NCBI GenBank assembly: GCA_002943765.1
Contig: PQWQ01000002.1
Location: forward strand, 1,550,001 to 1,614,000
DNA length: 64,000 bases
Source: Psoroptes ovis
Taxonomy: Eukaryota > Arthropoda > Arachnida > Sarcoptiformes > Psoroptidae
Direction: 5' to 3'
Numbering within the stretch: position 1 is the stretch's first letter; the number at the start of each line of letters is the position of its first letter. The notes under the pieces were generated by a model. It had not been told where the DNA came from. It searched no databases and saw only the letters and a program-made list of their open reading frames with translations. This document shows positions 15,386 through 27,350 of the stretch, piece after piece. Made by a program: the position numbers and the translations under genes.

Positions 15386-17499
15386 CAAAAAGTATTACCG
15401 TTTAATGTGATTTTCTAAAATAATTTTTAAATTTTCAAATACCTTTGAAAAGCACCTTCATAACCTTTCAACCATTCAAACATTTATATTATTACATGTA
15501 ATTTTATGTGCAGATTTTATTCTAGTTTTGAAGAGATATTTATATGCAAATATGATTCAAAATAAAATTATTTTTAATTACAAGAATATAATTATTATGA
15601 TAATAATAATAAACATATGAACTTTAGTGACACTTTTTATGTGTATGTAAAAGCAAAGCTTATGATGAGCTTAATCTATCATCATCATCATCATAAAAAG
15701 CTTAATCTTTATCATTTATTATGTCAGATTCATTTATGTGTACATTGAACTTATGGTCATCATCATCATCATCATTGATTTACGTTTTTTAAAGACTATG
15801 CATTTCTCTAATGTGTCAAACGTCAAAGATAACAACGGCTGACTTGATATATTTTTCTCGAAACAATTTACAACAAGATATTATCATTGAGAAATTATTA
15901 TTATTTCGTTGAATAAAGATCCACCCGGTGATTATATTGAAACAAAATGATACGAAATATTATTTATTATATTAAATGATATATATGAAATTCTTAAGAA
16001 AATAATAATACTAATGATCATGATTGTAATTAAAATTCATTGAAACAAATAACTACAAAGCAAAACAATCATGATTATTATGAATGTAAATGTGAATATA
16101 CATTTGAATTCATTGTTTTGTTTTTTGTTTTGTCATCATCTTTTCACATGTATCAAAACAACACATATTTTAGTATTCAACAGTAATAATAATAATTTGC
16201 AAACAAAAGCTTTTTTTCAATTTGATTTTCAACTAGAAAAATGCTGCAATATTTCATGAGGAAAAACGTATCGTTACGTTACAAACAATTCAATTTATGA
16301 ATCTTAAAATAAATAAACAAAAGACCTTGCTTAATATTTCATGTTTTATAATTCATTCATTCATATTTTCATTTTTTTTCGATTTCTCAAGAGAATCTTT
16401 GTTTGAATTGTTTCTTGTTATTATTAAAGTAATAATAATATGTGAATACAGGATGTGATAAAAAAGAAAACAAATAAATGAATTTTAATGAATGACTTTC
16501 TAATATTATCATTTTCAAACAAATGTTTTTTTTGAACAACGAGAGTCCATATGAAACACATTTGTCATTTTTTTTAAACAAAATATTATTATTTATTCAT
16601 ACATTTCATATTTATTTGATAATCATCAGTTTTCATTAAATGTTGAAAACGAATGGAATGTTTAAGTATTCATTCATTTTATCAAAAAGTCATATTCATC
16701 ATAAGTCATTTGAGCAGAATTTTTTGCTTAATAGCATGGAAAGGAAAAAATGTCAGAGAAATTAATTGAATTTCTACTTAATTTTAATTAATATTTTCTC
16801 GTTAATTGATCATTAAATATGATTAATATGATTAAACTTTTGCAAAATCTAATGCGACACATTTTTTTCCGTCATCATATGTATAATGACGAAAGTGTTT
16901 TAAAGTACTTAAATTTGACATTTACACAAACACTTGGCATATGTTTTGAAAGCAAAAGGTCTTGAAGACCGATTAAAATATTGACATATATGAGATAAAA
17001 AGAAAGATATGAGGCACATACCTTGTGATGTCAATGTCGTCGATTGATATAATGTTTTCGGATGTATATAACCATCTTTATGGATATAAATTTGTGATGG
17101 ATCATTGATTAAATAACAATTTTTATTATTAAATTGACTAGTATTTGTATCGGCATTTGATAATTTATTATTATTGTTATTATTATTATGATAATATTGA
17201 TGAAAACATTTAATAATTTGATAACATAATGCCCATGATTGTTCTTCATTGATACCGATTTGAAATGATTTCAAAATATTATCAAGATTAATACATTGAT
17301 CATTATCTAATGTACATTTGACTAGTTTCATTTGTTGTTCTTGTTTAATATTATTATTATTGGCTGTAGTCTTAATATTTCCATCATTTTTAACTGATTT
17401 TGTTGCGGTGGTCGTTTGATGATAATAATGATGACGATGATGGTGGTGGTGGTGGTCATGTTGACCATTATTATGATGATCATAAATTGAAGGTATCAT
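1521..17499 (-). CDS. spire: Spire-type actin nucleator (KIND, WH2 x4, Spir-box, FYVE-like zinc finger)
   Basis: Spire nucleates actin filaments and works with formins and myosin V in vesicle transport. Exons I read (minus): 17022-17499, 4926-4966, 4026-4661, 3825-3950, 3032-3593, 2544-2963, 2071-2470, 1521-1995; all junctions are in phase, giving 1045 aa. The KIND domain spans exons 1-3 (NEEQSWALCYQ; SLGIVLFHALDYG). After an acidic linker, MCASRL...HYKAVCRAL matches the end of the Spire N-terminal region. Four WH2-like units follow in exon 5 (ARLWIQVIRELRHGVKLKKV; TPYEMLLDDIRSRRYKL; AHELILDFIRSRPPL; IYEKLMESIRQREHKLRP). Exon 7 holds the Spir-box (SLTLKEVQHIRSVLTKAE) and the start of the CxxC zinc finger, which continues into exon 8. 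The start is uncertain: the frame is open a little upstream without an ATG, so a further 5' exon is possible. His and Asn runs near the N terminus are unusual. The 12,055-bp second-half-of-KIND intron is the outlier of the window. Confidence 0.9.
4926..4966 (-). other. spire: 41-nt microexon of spire
   Basis: Acceptor ATAG before 4966 and donor GTATG after 4926 enclose 41 nt. With the single G left by exon 1 it reads GKIVDRILAKSSHK, which fills the KIND segment before LLTSLGIVLFHALDYG. Without it exon 1 (phase 1) and the next exon (phase 0) cannot be joined. Confidence 0.8.
7451..7479. repeat. TTG microsatellite
   Basis: Nine TTG/TTGC-type units in a row inside the spire intron, one interrupted by CTG. 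Confidence 0.8.
7595..7626. repeat. AAT/GAT microsatellite
   Basis: A run of AAT triplets passes directly into GAT triplets; inside the spire intron. Confidence 0.8.
10210..10233. repeat. Poly(T) tract, 24 nt
   Basis: Uninterrupted T run in the spire intron. No flanking target-site duplication or ORF points to a retroposed copy. Confidence 0.8.
15355..15384. repeat. Poly(A) tract, 30 nt
   Basis: Uninterrupted A run in the spire intron; no coding remnant is visible on its 5' side, so I do not call a retrocopy. Confidence 0.8.
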
Positions 17500-20400
17500 A
17501 TTTCTAAATGTTAATCGATTCAATTCTATTATGGTGATGTTTATGTGTCGAAATCATTGATGATAATGAAATAATGCATTGTTTTTTTTTCAATATTATT
17601 CTTTCTGGTTGGCTGTTGCTGGGTTTCACTATGGAAAAAATTGATAAATAAATAAAATAAATATCCACGACGACAAAACAAATTGAAAAAATCAAATTTT
17701 TATATAGACAAATAATGAAAATATTTTTCAAGCTGTTGTTTGTTGATATTTTATGGCTGTTGAGTATAAAAATTCTTCAGTATTGAATCGGATCCAGAAC
17801 AAATATTTTAAGCTATATATTTTTGCTGGTGTTTATTTCAATATAGAGATGATTGAATCACTTGGTTTTTCTGGGAATTACGTCTACGAAAAAAAAAAAC
17901 ATAGATTAAGGTAAATGGTGCAATGTTTTATCATGATTCAGAGCATATTCTTTCAACAAATGGAGAACATGTCAAATGAATCTTTATATATAAGCGAAAA
18001 AAAAAATAATGCCAAGATTTGTGATATTAAACAAATGTTAAATGTTAATCATAAATTATCAATTTTGAAGCAACGTTTCACAAGTGGTAATTGACATTTT
18101 CAAAAAAACAAATAAATAAATAAATTTTCAATTATAATGATGATGCAAACAAAAATAATTGAAATAATTGAAACAAAATTGAATCTTTTTTGTTTTCAAT
18201 AAAAAAAACATGTCAATCAATGATTTATGATTTATAAATGGAAAACACTTGTGTTTATGTGTGTGTTTTCATTAGTTTTCATATGTTTCAATCAAAATTG
18301 AATTTTATTTGTTCAAAATTTTTTTTTTTTTTTTGATTTCGAAACAAAAAATAAATTTTCAATGAATAATTCACACACAATTTTAGCACTATCAAATACA
18401 CTCAAACCAAATCATCCATTTGTTGTCAATGGAGTCGTTTACTTGTTTTTCTGAATTTAATCATCAAAATTCAATTCAATTAACTGAGAAAAAAACTGAG
18501 GGTAGAGCAAGAATATTGGAAATTTGTAGACAAAAAGAAGAAAAAATTTCAATTATGAACACAATGAATATTGATTTTGAAGAATTACGATTGAATATTG
18601 AAATTCATTCAAGGAAATTCAAATGGCGAGCTGTTTTTGCTAAAATAAAGTTGTAGCCAAATAAAGACATGTCCATAAATTGATTTGTTTGTTTGTTTAT
18701 TTCTGTTCAATTTCATGATTATTTTTCATTTATCATCAATCAGTAATATAGTTTGAATGATTGTGATCAAGGAAAAAATTTTTTTTTTTTTCAATCAATG
18801 ATTTCGAATACACGTGTTACTTGCATATTCAAATGAATTATCATAATAATAATTAATGAAACAAAAATGCAGTTTGCAGATAAAAAAAAATGCTAAAACA
18901 TGAATGAATAATTGATGAATTACAAAACATGAAGACAAAACAAAACCGAAAACAAATGGATTTCTTGTGAAAAACGGAAAAATATTCATATGAATATAAT
19001 CATAATTTGATTGACAATTTGTAACAACAATAATAATGTTAATAATTATTGAAAATTATATAAAAAACATCTGCTTCTTCATTTGCCAATGACAAATCAC
19101 AATCAAATCATATTATTATTGTTATTATCATCACTATTTAACCATGAAAAATGTTCACAAAAAAAACTAATAATAATAATTTACTCTTTGAAAAAATATT
19201 CACGAATTAATGGAAAAAAAAAAATTAAATTCAATTTCAAATTTTCAATTTTTCAAAATCAAACTTGATGTGTTGGATGTTTTTTGTTTCTGCTGTTGTT
19301 GAATTATGCACAAGTTTTCTTTACACAGATGAGTATGATGATTATCAACAATAACATTAACAATAACCCTGTTGATCACATGTTGAAGGTGTATATGATA
19401 TGATGCTCAACGATATGATGCATTGATGTAATTGGAGAAAAATTATTGGAGAAAATCAAATTTTGTGCAGATAAAAGAAAAATTCAATACAATCGAAATG
19501 GATACAACTGAAATCAAATACAAATGAAAATGAAAATTATTAATTCATAGATGTGTTCACATACTACTAAGGGTCGTCATTTGATGCTCTTCAAGTTGTT
19601 TATAATTTGAAATAAAAAACTGAATAAATAAATGAATGAATGAATGAATGGTCAAAATCAAAAATCAAAAAAAATTAAAGAGAATTAAAATCGAAAAAAA
19701 ATCAAAAATTTTCAAAAGAAAGCAAAAATCATCATCCAAATATAAACAGCTACAACAACAACGAGAAGAGAAACAAGAAATTTCATTCAATCATTCATTC
19801 ATTCATTTTGATTTTTTGTGAAGATTTGAAAAATGAATGAATGAATGAATGAATGATTAAATGAATATGAAGAGTAAAATTGCAGGTAAACACACACACA
19901 GATACACACAGCTGTTTCGACTTGTGTTCGTGGATTTGTTTAAAATTTAATATTGAATCAACTCATACAAAGGATATTGGCGAAGAGAATTTTGAAAATT
20001 TTGGATTTATTTAAATTTATTTTGAATATATCTTGATCGCCGGCACAAAACAAATCAAATTACATTTCAATATAAATTTTTTTTTCTCTGATATTGATTG
20101 ATCGATGAACGATCGATCGATCGATTGATTTGAATTTGAATTTGATTATTTGATTAGATTTATTTGATCATATTTGCTTTTTTTCAATATTAGTATTATT
20201 ATTCAAATGAAATTGAATATTTTTTTTTTAGATTTTCAAATTTTGATATGATGTAAATATTTATATTAATCCATGTGTGCATGTGTACATTTTCAACGAA
20301 AGAGTTTGAATTTATTGGAAATTTTGCATTAATAAAAAACGAAACGAAATAAAACAAATTAAAATACGAATCGATTAAAATCAATTTGAAAAATATTCAA

Positions 20401-21058
20401 GGATTTCCAAATATATTTCTTCAATTTCAAAGATAAGATTTTTTTTTCTTATGATTCCATTTCTCTCTTCTTATGAATTCAAGAAATAATGCAGACACAC
20501 ACAGAAAAATGTTTGATATTTGGAAAGTTTCGAAAAAAAAAATTGATTTACATTCAAAGTTCTTCAAATCAAATTCAATTCAAATATCGTAATTATTATT
20601 ATTATTATTGTTTCGTTTAATTTCATTGAATTTTAATTGAATTGAATTCATACTGCCAGTTTATATTATTGATTTTTAATCGATACAATTTCAATTTATA
20701 GCAAATCAATAATATCGAAATCAGTATTTTAACTATTTTTGTATACAATAAACAACAACGTGCACTTATGATCACACATTAAGCAATTGATTATTGTTTC
20801 TATTATTTCAAGGATCATTTTATTTCTGTAGTTCTGCTGAGTGGTTTACATTGAAAATGAAAGCCAATATTTTCACATAATATTTTATTCTCATTCATTC
20901 ATTTCTATATTTAGATCAAATAATAGAAATAATGATAATAATAATTAAGAATAATTATTTGATCAATTAAAAAAAATTACATTGAAATATATAAATAAAT
21001 AAATAATTGATTTATAAATTCTCAAAAAAATTTTAAGAATTTTTCATTAACTTTGGCT
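17500..21058. other. Intergenic: spire 5' flank to start of the secreted-protein array
   Basis: No supported gene. It should hold the spire 5' UTR and promoter, but I cannot place the start of transcription. Open frames near 17504-17731, 18420-18656 and 18795-18989 lack homology and codon character. A pair of inverted tetranucleotide repeats lies at 19786-19855. Confidence 0.6.
19786..19855. repeat. Inverted ATTC / GAAT tetranucleotide repeats
   Basis: ATTC repeats at 19786-19806 face GAAT repeats at 19832-19855 across about 25 nt, so a transcript could fold into a stem of about 20 bp. A further GAAT run lies at 19631-19650. Confidence 0.6.
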
Positions 21059-21658
21059 TTAATATCCACCGTATTTATCTATACCACCAAAACCACCACC
21101 ATAACCGCCAACAGCACCACCACCACCGACACCACCTGCACCACCACCGAAACCACCATCTTGATTGCGTGCAATAAGCGTATTGATTCGTTCTTGTACT
21201 GGTCGCACTTCTTGTGTAACTTGACGGAATGGAGTGATGATTTCACGAACTTCTTGGATGACTGGTTTGCGAACATTTTGAATGAGAACATCTGGTTCAT
21301 CGACGGCATTTTGTCGATAAACTTGACCAGAATGGCTGATATGCTTTTGAATTGGATAAATACGGCTTGAGTGTGAATTGAATCGCAATGTCAATGGCAA
21401 TGGTTGTGAATTGATATCGACAACAGGTGCTTTACCGATTTGTCGTGAACCAGCAACAGCAAATGTTTGTATTTTATGTTTGGTATGAATAGCAGCATCA
21501 ACATAGCCAGGTGCGTAGCTGACTGCACCGTATGAAGCTGAAGCGATACCGGCAAAAAGTAAAACTGGTGCCTATTTTTTTCGGGCAAATGATACAAAGT
21601 TAAAATGAAAGCAACGAAATAATATTAAAAACCAATGACTTACAATGTATTTGATCAT
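21059..21658 (-). CDS. Secreted glycine-rich protein, array member A, 175 aa
   Basis: Exons 21644-21658 (five codons, MIKYI) and 21059-21571. The joined N terminus, MIKYI then APVLLFAGIASAS, is a typical signal peptide interrupted by a phase-0 intron. The mature part has no Cys and carries the family core: PVVDINSQPLPLTLRFNSHS, then IQKH, QNAVDEPDVLIQNVRKPVIQ and ITPFRQVTQEVRPVQERI, followed by ARNQDG and a Gly-rich tail ending DKYGGY. I recognise the family as shared with six neighbours but not its function. Extracellular or cuticle-associated roles are an inference from the signal peptide, Gly-rich tail and lack of Cys; no R&R chitin-binding motif is seen. The TATA box at 21791-21798 lies 133 bp upstream. 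Confidence 0.85.
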
Positions 21659-23186
21659 GTTGAATTTGGGATTGAAATCACAAGTTTTATCGAACTTTAA
21701 CTTCAAAATTAGTGATATTGTGTTTTGGTTTGTTTCTTTCTGATTTCACTGATCAGATTTGAATACCTTATCATGACCAATAGTCAGGTCTTTATATATG
21801 TATCAAGATCTAATGTGATTTTCATTGTTTTTTTCCCTTACAACATAAAACAAATTTAAATGAGAGAAAAATTATTGGTGAAAAAAAAATCAATTGTTAT
21901 TTGTGTTACATCCGTTATCAATGACATCTACGAAAAAAATACACACATACACACGTGTATACCGTGTATTTCGAAAAAAAAAAAATAAAAAAGGTTAAAA
22001 TCATAATTGTCATATAATTGTTACATAATAATTCATATTTTATTATTTACATAGGGAAAAAAACACTAAACGATCTGCATTCGTATTCATCGTTTCGAGC
22101 ACATGACAAGAAAAATTAATTGATATAATCGGCGAAAAAAAAAACAATTAATCAATAAATCAATCAATTATACAATATTTGTTATGATATATCAATTGAT
22201 AATAAATTGATCTATCTCTTTAAAAATAAATAACAAGTGTGAAAATTATTATTGTAACAATTTTTTGTTATCCTTATCGTTTATATCAGGTGAAGTATTT
22301 TTATTTGGAGAACTTTTGAATTTTTAAAACATTTTTTCCGTAAAATGCAATAATTATTTGCGCAAATATCGATTTGAAAATTTAAAGGCAATTTTTTGAG
22401 CGAAAAAAATTGATTCAATTCAAAATTGTCCAAAGAAAAAATTCTTGTAAAAACTGAATTTTTTCATTTTTTGGATTTTCGGAGCCTTTGAAAAATACGC
22501 AGATTTCAATGTTCAAATTCCAACTCTCCAACCCTACCCTAATCCTTCATTTAACATAAATCGATTGACTAAGGTGAAAATACTTGAAAATAATTTGATT
22601 TTCAATAAAAAATAAAATTGTGGAATTTCCAATCATGAAAATATTAATCTTTCGTTTCTCATTTGAATATTTTGCTTTCTTTTTAATTATTCCAATTGAA
22701 ATTAAGCTGTACTTCGATTTAATTCATTCATTTTCATTTTTTCTCATTTTTTCTTCAATATTCTACTCAATCACTCAAGAATTTCGACAGACTGAAGAAA
22801 ATATTGAAGGAAAAAAGAAAAGTACACAGAAAATAAATCTTAATTTAAATCTTAAATCTTTAACGAATCTTTAAATTATCTTAAGTATTACAATTGTAAT
22901 TAAAAAAAACCATGAGTAAAAGCTTCAATTTAAATTTGAAAAAATCTAAGATTTGTTTTAAAAAAAAATTCAAAATTAATAAATTAAAAATGTAAGGTTG
23001 CCTATCAATAATAAAAAAAATAATGACAATTATAATAATAATAATAAAAAATCAAATGACACATGACAAATATGAAATTTACAAAAAATTTCAATTAAAA
23101 AAATAAATAAGTAAAAAAATGATCAATTAAAAGAAAAATCATCAATATTTTTCTTTTAATTTGAAGTTCCTAATTTTTTTCCCCTT
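21659..23186. other. Intergenic between array member A and the copia insertion
   Basis: Holds the member A promoter, then AT-rich DNA. Its right end is the original 3' flank of array member B, now separated from that gene by the retrotransposon. The frame at 22620-22874 is Phe/Ile/Lys-rich and not supported. Confidence 0.6.
21791..21798 (-). promoter_or_regulatory. TATA box of array member A
   Basis: TATATAAA on the minus strand, 133 bp before the ATG; the spacing matches the other array members. Confidence 0.6.
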
Positions 23187-23191
23187 TAGGT
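23187..23191. repeat. Target-site duplication TAGGT, left copy
   Basis: TAGGT directly next to the LTR end at 23192; matches the copy at 27623-27627. Five bp is the usual copia duplication length. Confidence 0.95.
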
Positions 23192-23459
23192 TGTAAATAA
23201 TTTAAACTTGCGGAGCTGTTAGAAAGAAACAAACAAAATTATTAATGCGCAGAAGCTGTGGGTATGCTTGCTGTAAACTGCGTTAACCACCCAGCTTAAC
23301 ATAACTTTTATTTATACAATTTGTAATTTGAAAATATTACAGTTTTTAACAAATTTTTAAGAAATTAATTAGCATACAATTAATTAATATAATGCGGGGA
23401 ACATTATGTCAAATTAAAGACAAAACAAAGTACAAAATAATTCTATATAAATTCTAACA
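23192..23459 (-). repeat. 3' LTR of the copia element
   Basis: 268 bp, begins TGTTAG and ends TTTACA in element orientation. It supplies the last Cys codon and the TAG stop of the polyprotein (23454-23459). TATAAATAAAAG lies around 23305-23316. Confidence 0.95.
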
Positions 23460-26400
23460 TTCCCCCCATTTCTTAAAAATTTTGGATATAATTTTTGCTG
23501 TTGGGCCTGGTGTTAAAGACTTCGTAAAAACGTCCGCAATTTGATCTTCGCTGGCAATCCACGATATATCGATTTTGTCTTTGATTGATCGTACATGATG
23601 ATAACGAATGTCCACATGTCTTAATTTGTTTGTAATACCAGCAGTACCATTAATTGTGTTCACTGCAGCTTGATTATCACAAAATAATTTACCATTCACA
23701 TCGATTTGAAATTCTTTCAGCATATTCATAGTTCCAACAAGAACTTTTGATGTTTCACTCGCAGCGATGTACTCTGCTTCCAATGTACTTGTTGCAATAC
23801 AATTTTGACGTTTACTATTCCAATCTAATGGGCCGTTTAACCAAATTAAATATCCCATTGTAGATTTTCGTGATGGTAAATTTCCGCCCCAATCTGCATC
23901 TGAGTAACCGGTAATTTCATCAATTTTACCACTGTAATAAATACACAAGTCTTTTGTCCATTTCAAATAACGAAACAAGTGCTTAACAGCATTAACATGG
24001 ACATCTAAAGGATTTTCCAGAAATGCAGATAATTTCGATACGGCATAGGCAATATCGGGCCTAGTTTTGACGGATAAATACAGCAATGAACCAATTGCTT
24101 CTCGATACGGATACGTTGATTTTTCTCCAGTTTCATTGTCATTCAATTTGATCGAATAATTCATTGGTGTCTTCACGATCTTAGCATCAGCCATATTAAA
24201 CTGTTCTAATTTACGTTGTATGTATGACGATTGACACAACTTGACAATACCATTTTCTCTGTCATACTCATATTGAAAACCAACATATACGTTTGATGTC
24301 ACAGTTTTGACTTCAAATGATTTACACAAAACTGAATACAAATCATTCAAATCTTTCTCATTTGTAGACAATATTATTCCATCATCGACGTAGATGCACA
24401 AAAACGTTGAAGATCGTTCAGTAATCGAATAATAAATACATGGATCAAAAATAGACTGTTTGAAATTTAATTTTAGTATCACCTCACTAAATCGGTTGTT
24501 CCAAGCACGTGGTGATTGCTTCAACCCATACAGTCCTTTAACCAATTTGAATACACACCCTGAATCATCTTCAAATCCAGGTGGTTGATCCACATATACG
24601 TCTTCTTCAAGTATGCCATTCAAAAATGCTGTGCATACGTCGAACTGTTTTATGAACATTTTCTGTGAAGCAGCAATTGCAAACATCAATCTGATTGAAT
24701 CATTTCTAGCTACAGGTGCGTATGTTTCACTGAAGCTATCATATCGTTGTTTGTTACCTAGAGCCACAAGCCTGGCTCGGTATCTTCCGTCATCTTTAAT
24801 TCGATAAACCCACTTCAATCCGATGACGTGTTGGTTATTTCGCTGAACTGGTATCCAAGTATTGTTTTTGTTGATATTTTCTATTTCTTCGTTCATGGCT
24901 TCAAGCCATTTATCACTATCAACACAGTTCACTGCTTCACTATATGTTGAAGGTTCAGACATGGCACTTAAACATATCACATTTGATGATCTCAACGAGT
25001 TGATTCTTTCAATATTACGTTCATACTGTTTGTTTTTGGTGCCTAACGGTCTGCCCTTTGATTTCGGGCTTTTCACAATTAATGTTGATTCATCATCAGT
25101 TGTATCAAAGAACATATCATCATGAAATTCACTAAAAATCATTTCGTTTTGGTCACTTTTGTCACTTTTCACTATCACATGATCATCATTACACATTGTT
25201 GTTTTCATCAGTGAACATTTAACTTCTTCAATAAATTTAACAGATGATACTCGTTGGATGCATCGTTGACGAGGATTATACACACGATAAATTGATGTTG
25301 ATTCTTCATATCCAACAAGGTACACATCACATGTTTTTGATTCGAATTTACGATGATGACTTTTCACTAGTGCTTTGCCACAGGACCCGATGATTCTCAA
25401 ATGACCTATTGAAGGTTTCCGACCGTGCCATTTCTCATATGGGGTAACACCATCGCTACTACAAATGCGATTAAACAAATATGCGGTCGTATTGACCATT
25501 TCATCCCATAAATAATACGGTAATCTGGCAGACAGTCGTATGGTCCGGGCGTGATCATTCAAATTTCTTATTTCACGTTCAGCAAAGCCGTTCTGTTGAG
25601 GTGTGTACGGAACACTTGTCTCATGTTTGATGCCTTTCATTCTCATAAAGTCGGCCATTTGTTCATTTACAAATTCTGTTCCGTTGTCTGAACGTAGCAC
25701 TAGAATATCGTGACCAGTTTCAATCTTTGTTTCACTGTAACACAATTTAAATTTGTCAATCACTTCACTTTTGTTTTTCATGAAATACACTTTTCTATAA
25801 GAGCTGAATTCGTCTTTAAAAATCACATAATAACGATTGCGATGAATTGATTCGTCGATTGGTCCACACACATCGGCATGCAAAATTTGGCCGGATTCAC
25901 ATACACGTTTCACAGATTTAGAAGGATGAGTTGTTTCAGTCAGTTTGCCTTCGATGCACGATGAACACATTGTATAACCATCTTCTAAATTAGTCGGTAT
26001 GTCGAGAACACTTTGTTTTGTTGACATTTCACGAATGCGATCACAATTTATATGTCCTAACCTTTCATGCAACAAACTTAACGATGGTTTTGTCACAAAA
26101 TTAACACATGATTTATCAACTCTCACACAACACTTGTACAAATTACGAAGTTCATGACCCTTCTCGCCATATATGATTGGTCGGTCATCTTTATATATCA
26201 CTAGATGTTTCTTCATACCACCAAAGCTAATGCCGTCTTTATCGGTGATCTTCCCAAGTGAAATTAGATTATAAAGACTACTCGGCATAAATAAAACGTT
26301 CGTAAGTGTTACACCAGTCCATGATGAACCATTAAAGAATTTGCACTGAATAGTGCCGATACCACGAGGACTGTCGGATGATGAAACTTCGTTGTATCCA

Positions 26401-27350
26401 CTTACGGCAAAAGCACGAGCGTCATCTTCACTTGTAAACAATTGTAAATCACAAAATAAATCTTTGTTGTTGCATATGCTTTCAGATGCACCGGTGTCGA
26501 TCCAAAACACGGCATCGTCACGTGATAATTGTGGTAGAACACAGGCGAGAGCAACGTTGGTGTTGTGATGATGGTTAGCTCTGTTGATCGCATCGTTGTT
26601 TCGTGGACCATTCTTCAGCAATCGACAATATTTCTTAATATGTCCAGCTCTCCCGCAATTGTAGCATTTTACGATCGGGCGTTGTTTGTCAAATCTTTTC
26701 TTGGATTTACCTGGCATAGCCAGAACAGCATTATTTAAATCCAAGTCCGCCGATCCCCTTGGTTCATCCATTGCGGCCGTCGATTCGTTGCGACGATTTA
26801 AACGAGTTTGTTTTCGTAGAACCAAGTCTTCAACTTCAGCAAGCGTAACAGTGATTTTATCTTTGGACATGACTTCGATACCATCAGCAACGCCATCATA
26901 CTCCGGTGGGAGTATAGAAAGTACTTTACGTACTACTGCCTCTTCAGGCAAATCGGCTTTGGCGCTACGTAGTTCGGTCACTATGTTTCTAAGCTCAACA
27001 AAAGAGTTAGAAAGTGATGCACCGAATTTAAAGCTGTAGTATCGGTCCCACAGGCTATTGACGTTGCGTTTTTCTGCTCCACGATAGTAACCGACAATTG
27101 CGTCATAGTAGGCCTTCGCAGTTGTCAAGGACTCGATGCGTACGTGGTTTTCGTCATCAAGGCTCTGCGATATGATTCGCTTAGCGCGTGCTTCCAAAGC
27201 ACGGTACTGATCATCAGCGTCAGCCGGGGGTTCAGCCAAGACGTGATTTAGCACTTGATGCTCTGCCAGGAGGATGTCGATGAACGTCTTCCAGCGATTA
27301 AAGTTGCGGCCATTTAACACCACGATACCGTCCTTCACGTGTGAGCCCAT
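23454..27350 (-). CDS. Copia-type Gag-Pol polyprotein, 1298 aa, intact
   Basis: One frame codes all retrotransposon proteins. Gag occupies about residues 1-275, with a CCHC zinc knuckle at 229-242. Protease has the DTGA active site at 285-288. The integrase zinc region has H428, H433, C462 and C465, and the catalytic acids are near D492 (HADVCG), D555 (SDNGTEF) and E591. Reverse transcriptase begins near 825 (FDVCTAFLNG at 903-912) and has YVDD at 987-990. RNase H has SDADWGG at 1150-1156, an E around 1191-1193 (LEAEY) and D1225. No frameshift or stop is seen. The frame is open 15 codons further upstream into the 5' LTR but without an ATG, so I start at the ATG in the primer-binding site. The last residue and stop lie in the 3' LTR. 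Confidence 0.95.
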   Translation of the reverse strand: MGSHVKDGIVVLNGRNFNRWKTFIDILLAEHQVLNHVLAEPPADADDQYRALEARAKRIISQSLDDENHVRIESLTTAKAYYDAIVGYYRGAEKRNVNSLWDRYYSFKFGASLSNSFVELRNIVTELRSAKADLPEEAVVRKVLSILPPEYDGVADGIEVMSKDKITVTLAEVEDLVLRKQTRLNRRNESTAAMDEPRGSADLDLNNAVLAMPGKSKKRFDKQRPIVKCYNCGRAGHIKKYCRLLKNGPRNNDAINRANHHHNTNVALACVLPQLSRDDAVFWIDTGASESICNNKDLFCDLQLFTSEDDARAFAVSGYNEVSSSDSPRGIGTIQCKFFNGSSWTGVTLTNVLFMPSSLYNLISLGKITDKDGISFGGMKKHLVIYKDDRPIIYGEKGHELRNLYKCCVRVDKSCVNFVTKPSLSLLHERLGHINCDRIREMSTKQSVLDIPTNLEDGYTMCSSCIEGKLTETTHPSKSVKRVCESGQILHADVCGPIDESIHRNRYYVIFKDEFSSYRKVYFMKNKSEVIDKFKLCYSETKIETGHDILVLRSDNGTEFVNEQMADFMRMKGIKHETSVPYTPQQNGFAEREIRNLNDHARTIRLSARLPYYLWDEMVNTTAYLFNRICSSDGVTPYEKWHGRKPSIGHLRIIGSCGKALVKSHHRKFESKTCDVYLVGYEESTSIYRVYNPRQRCIQRVSSVKFIEEVKCSLMKTTMCNDDHVIVKSDKSDQNEMIFSEFHDDMFFDTTDDESTLIVKSPKSKGRPLGTKNKQYERNIERINSLRSSNVICLSAMSEPSTYSEAVNCVDSDKWLEAMNEEIENINKNNTWIPVQRNNQHVIGLKWVYRIKDDGRYRARLVALGNKQRYDSFSETYAPVARNDSIRLMFAIAASQKMFIKQFDVCTAFLNGILEEDVYVDQPPGFEDDSGCVFKLVKGLYGLKQSPRAWNNRFSEVILKLNFKQSIFDPCIYYSITERSSTFLCIYVDDGIILSTNEKDLNDLYSVLCKSFEVKTVTSNVYVGFQYEYDRENGIVKLCQSSYIQRKLEQFNMADAKIVKTPMNYSIKLNDNETGEKSTYPYREAIGSLLYLSVKTRPDIAYAVSKLSAFLENPLDVHVNAVKHLFRYLKWTKDLCIYYSGKIDEITGYSDADWGGNLPSRKSTMGYLIWLNGPLDWNSKRQNCIATSTLEAEYIAASETSKVLVGTMNMLKEFQIDVNGKLFCDNQAAVNTINGTAGITNKLRHVDIRYHHVRSIKDKIDISWIASEDQIADVFTKSLTPGPTAKIISKIFKKWGEC
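23460..23472 (-). other. Polypurine tract of the copia element
   Basis: GAAATGGGGGGAA directly before the 3' LTR. It is also coding: it gives the KWGE residues at the end of the polyprotein. Confidence 0.85.

Larger units (their letters stand above)
4967..17021 (-). other. Very long spire intron, no recognised gene inside
   Basis: About 12 kb of AT-rich DNA with many simple repeats: TTG repeats 7451-7479, AAT/GAT repeats 7595-7626, a 24-nt T run at 10210-10233 and a 30-nt A run at 15355-15384. The open frames here are short, hydrophobic or Asn/Lys-rich and look like chance frames. The only stretch that stands out is 9961-10092, described in the findings. Confidence 0.6.

Noticed and set aside
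17504..17731. Minus-strand frame overlapping the first spire exon
   Set aside because: It runs in a different frame and ends within the spire exon; at best it is 5' UTR.
22620..22874. 84-codon hydrophobic frame left of the copia element
   Set aside because: No ATG at its start and composition matches the AT-rich background.
24613..27039. Plus-strand frames inside the copia element
   Set aside because: They lie antisense to an intact gag-pol frame whose less AT-rich codons keep other frames open by chance.
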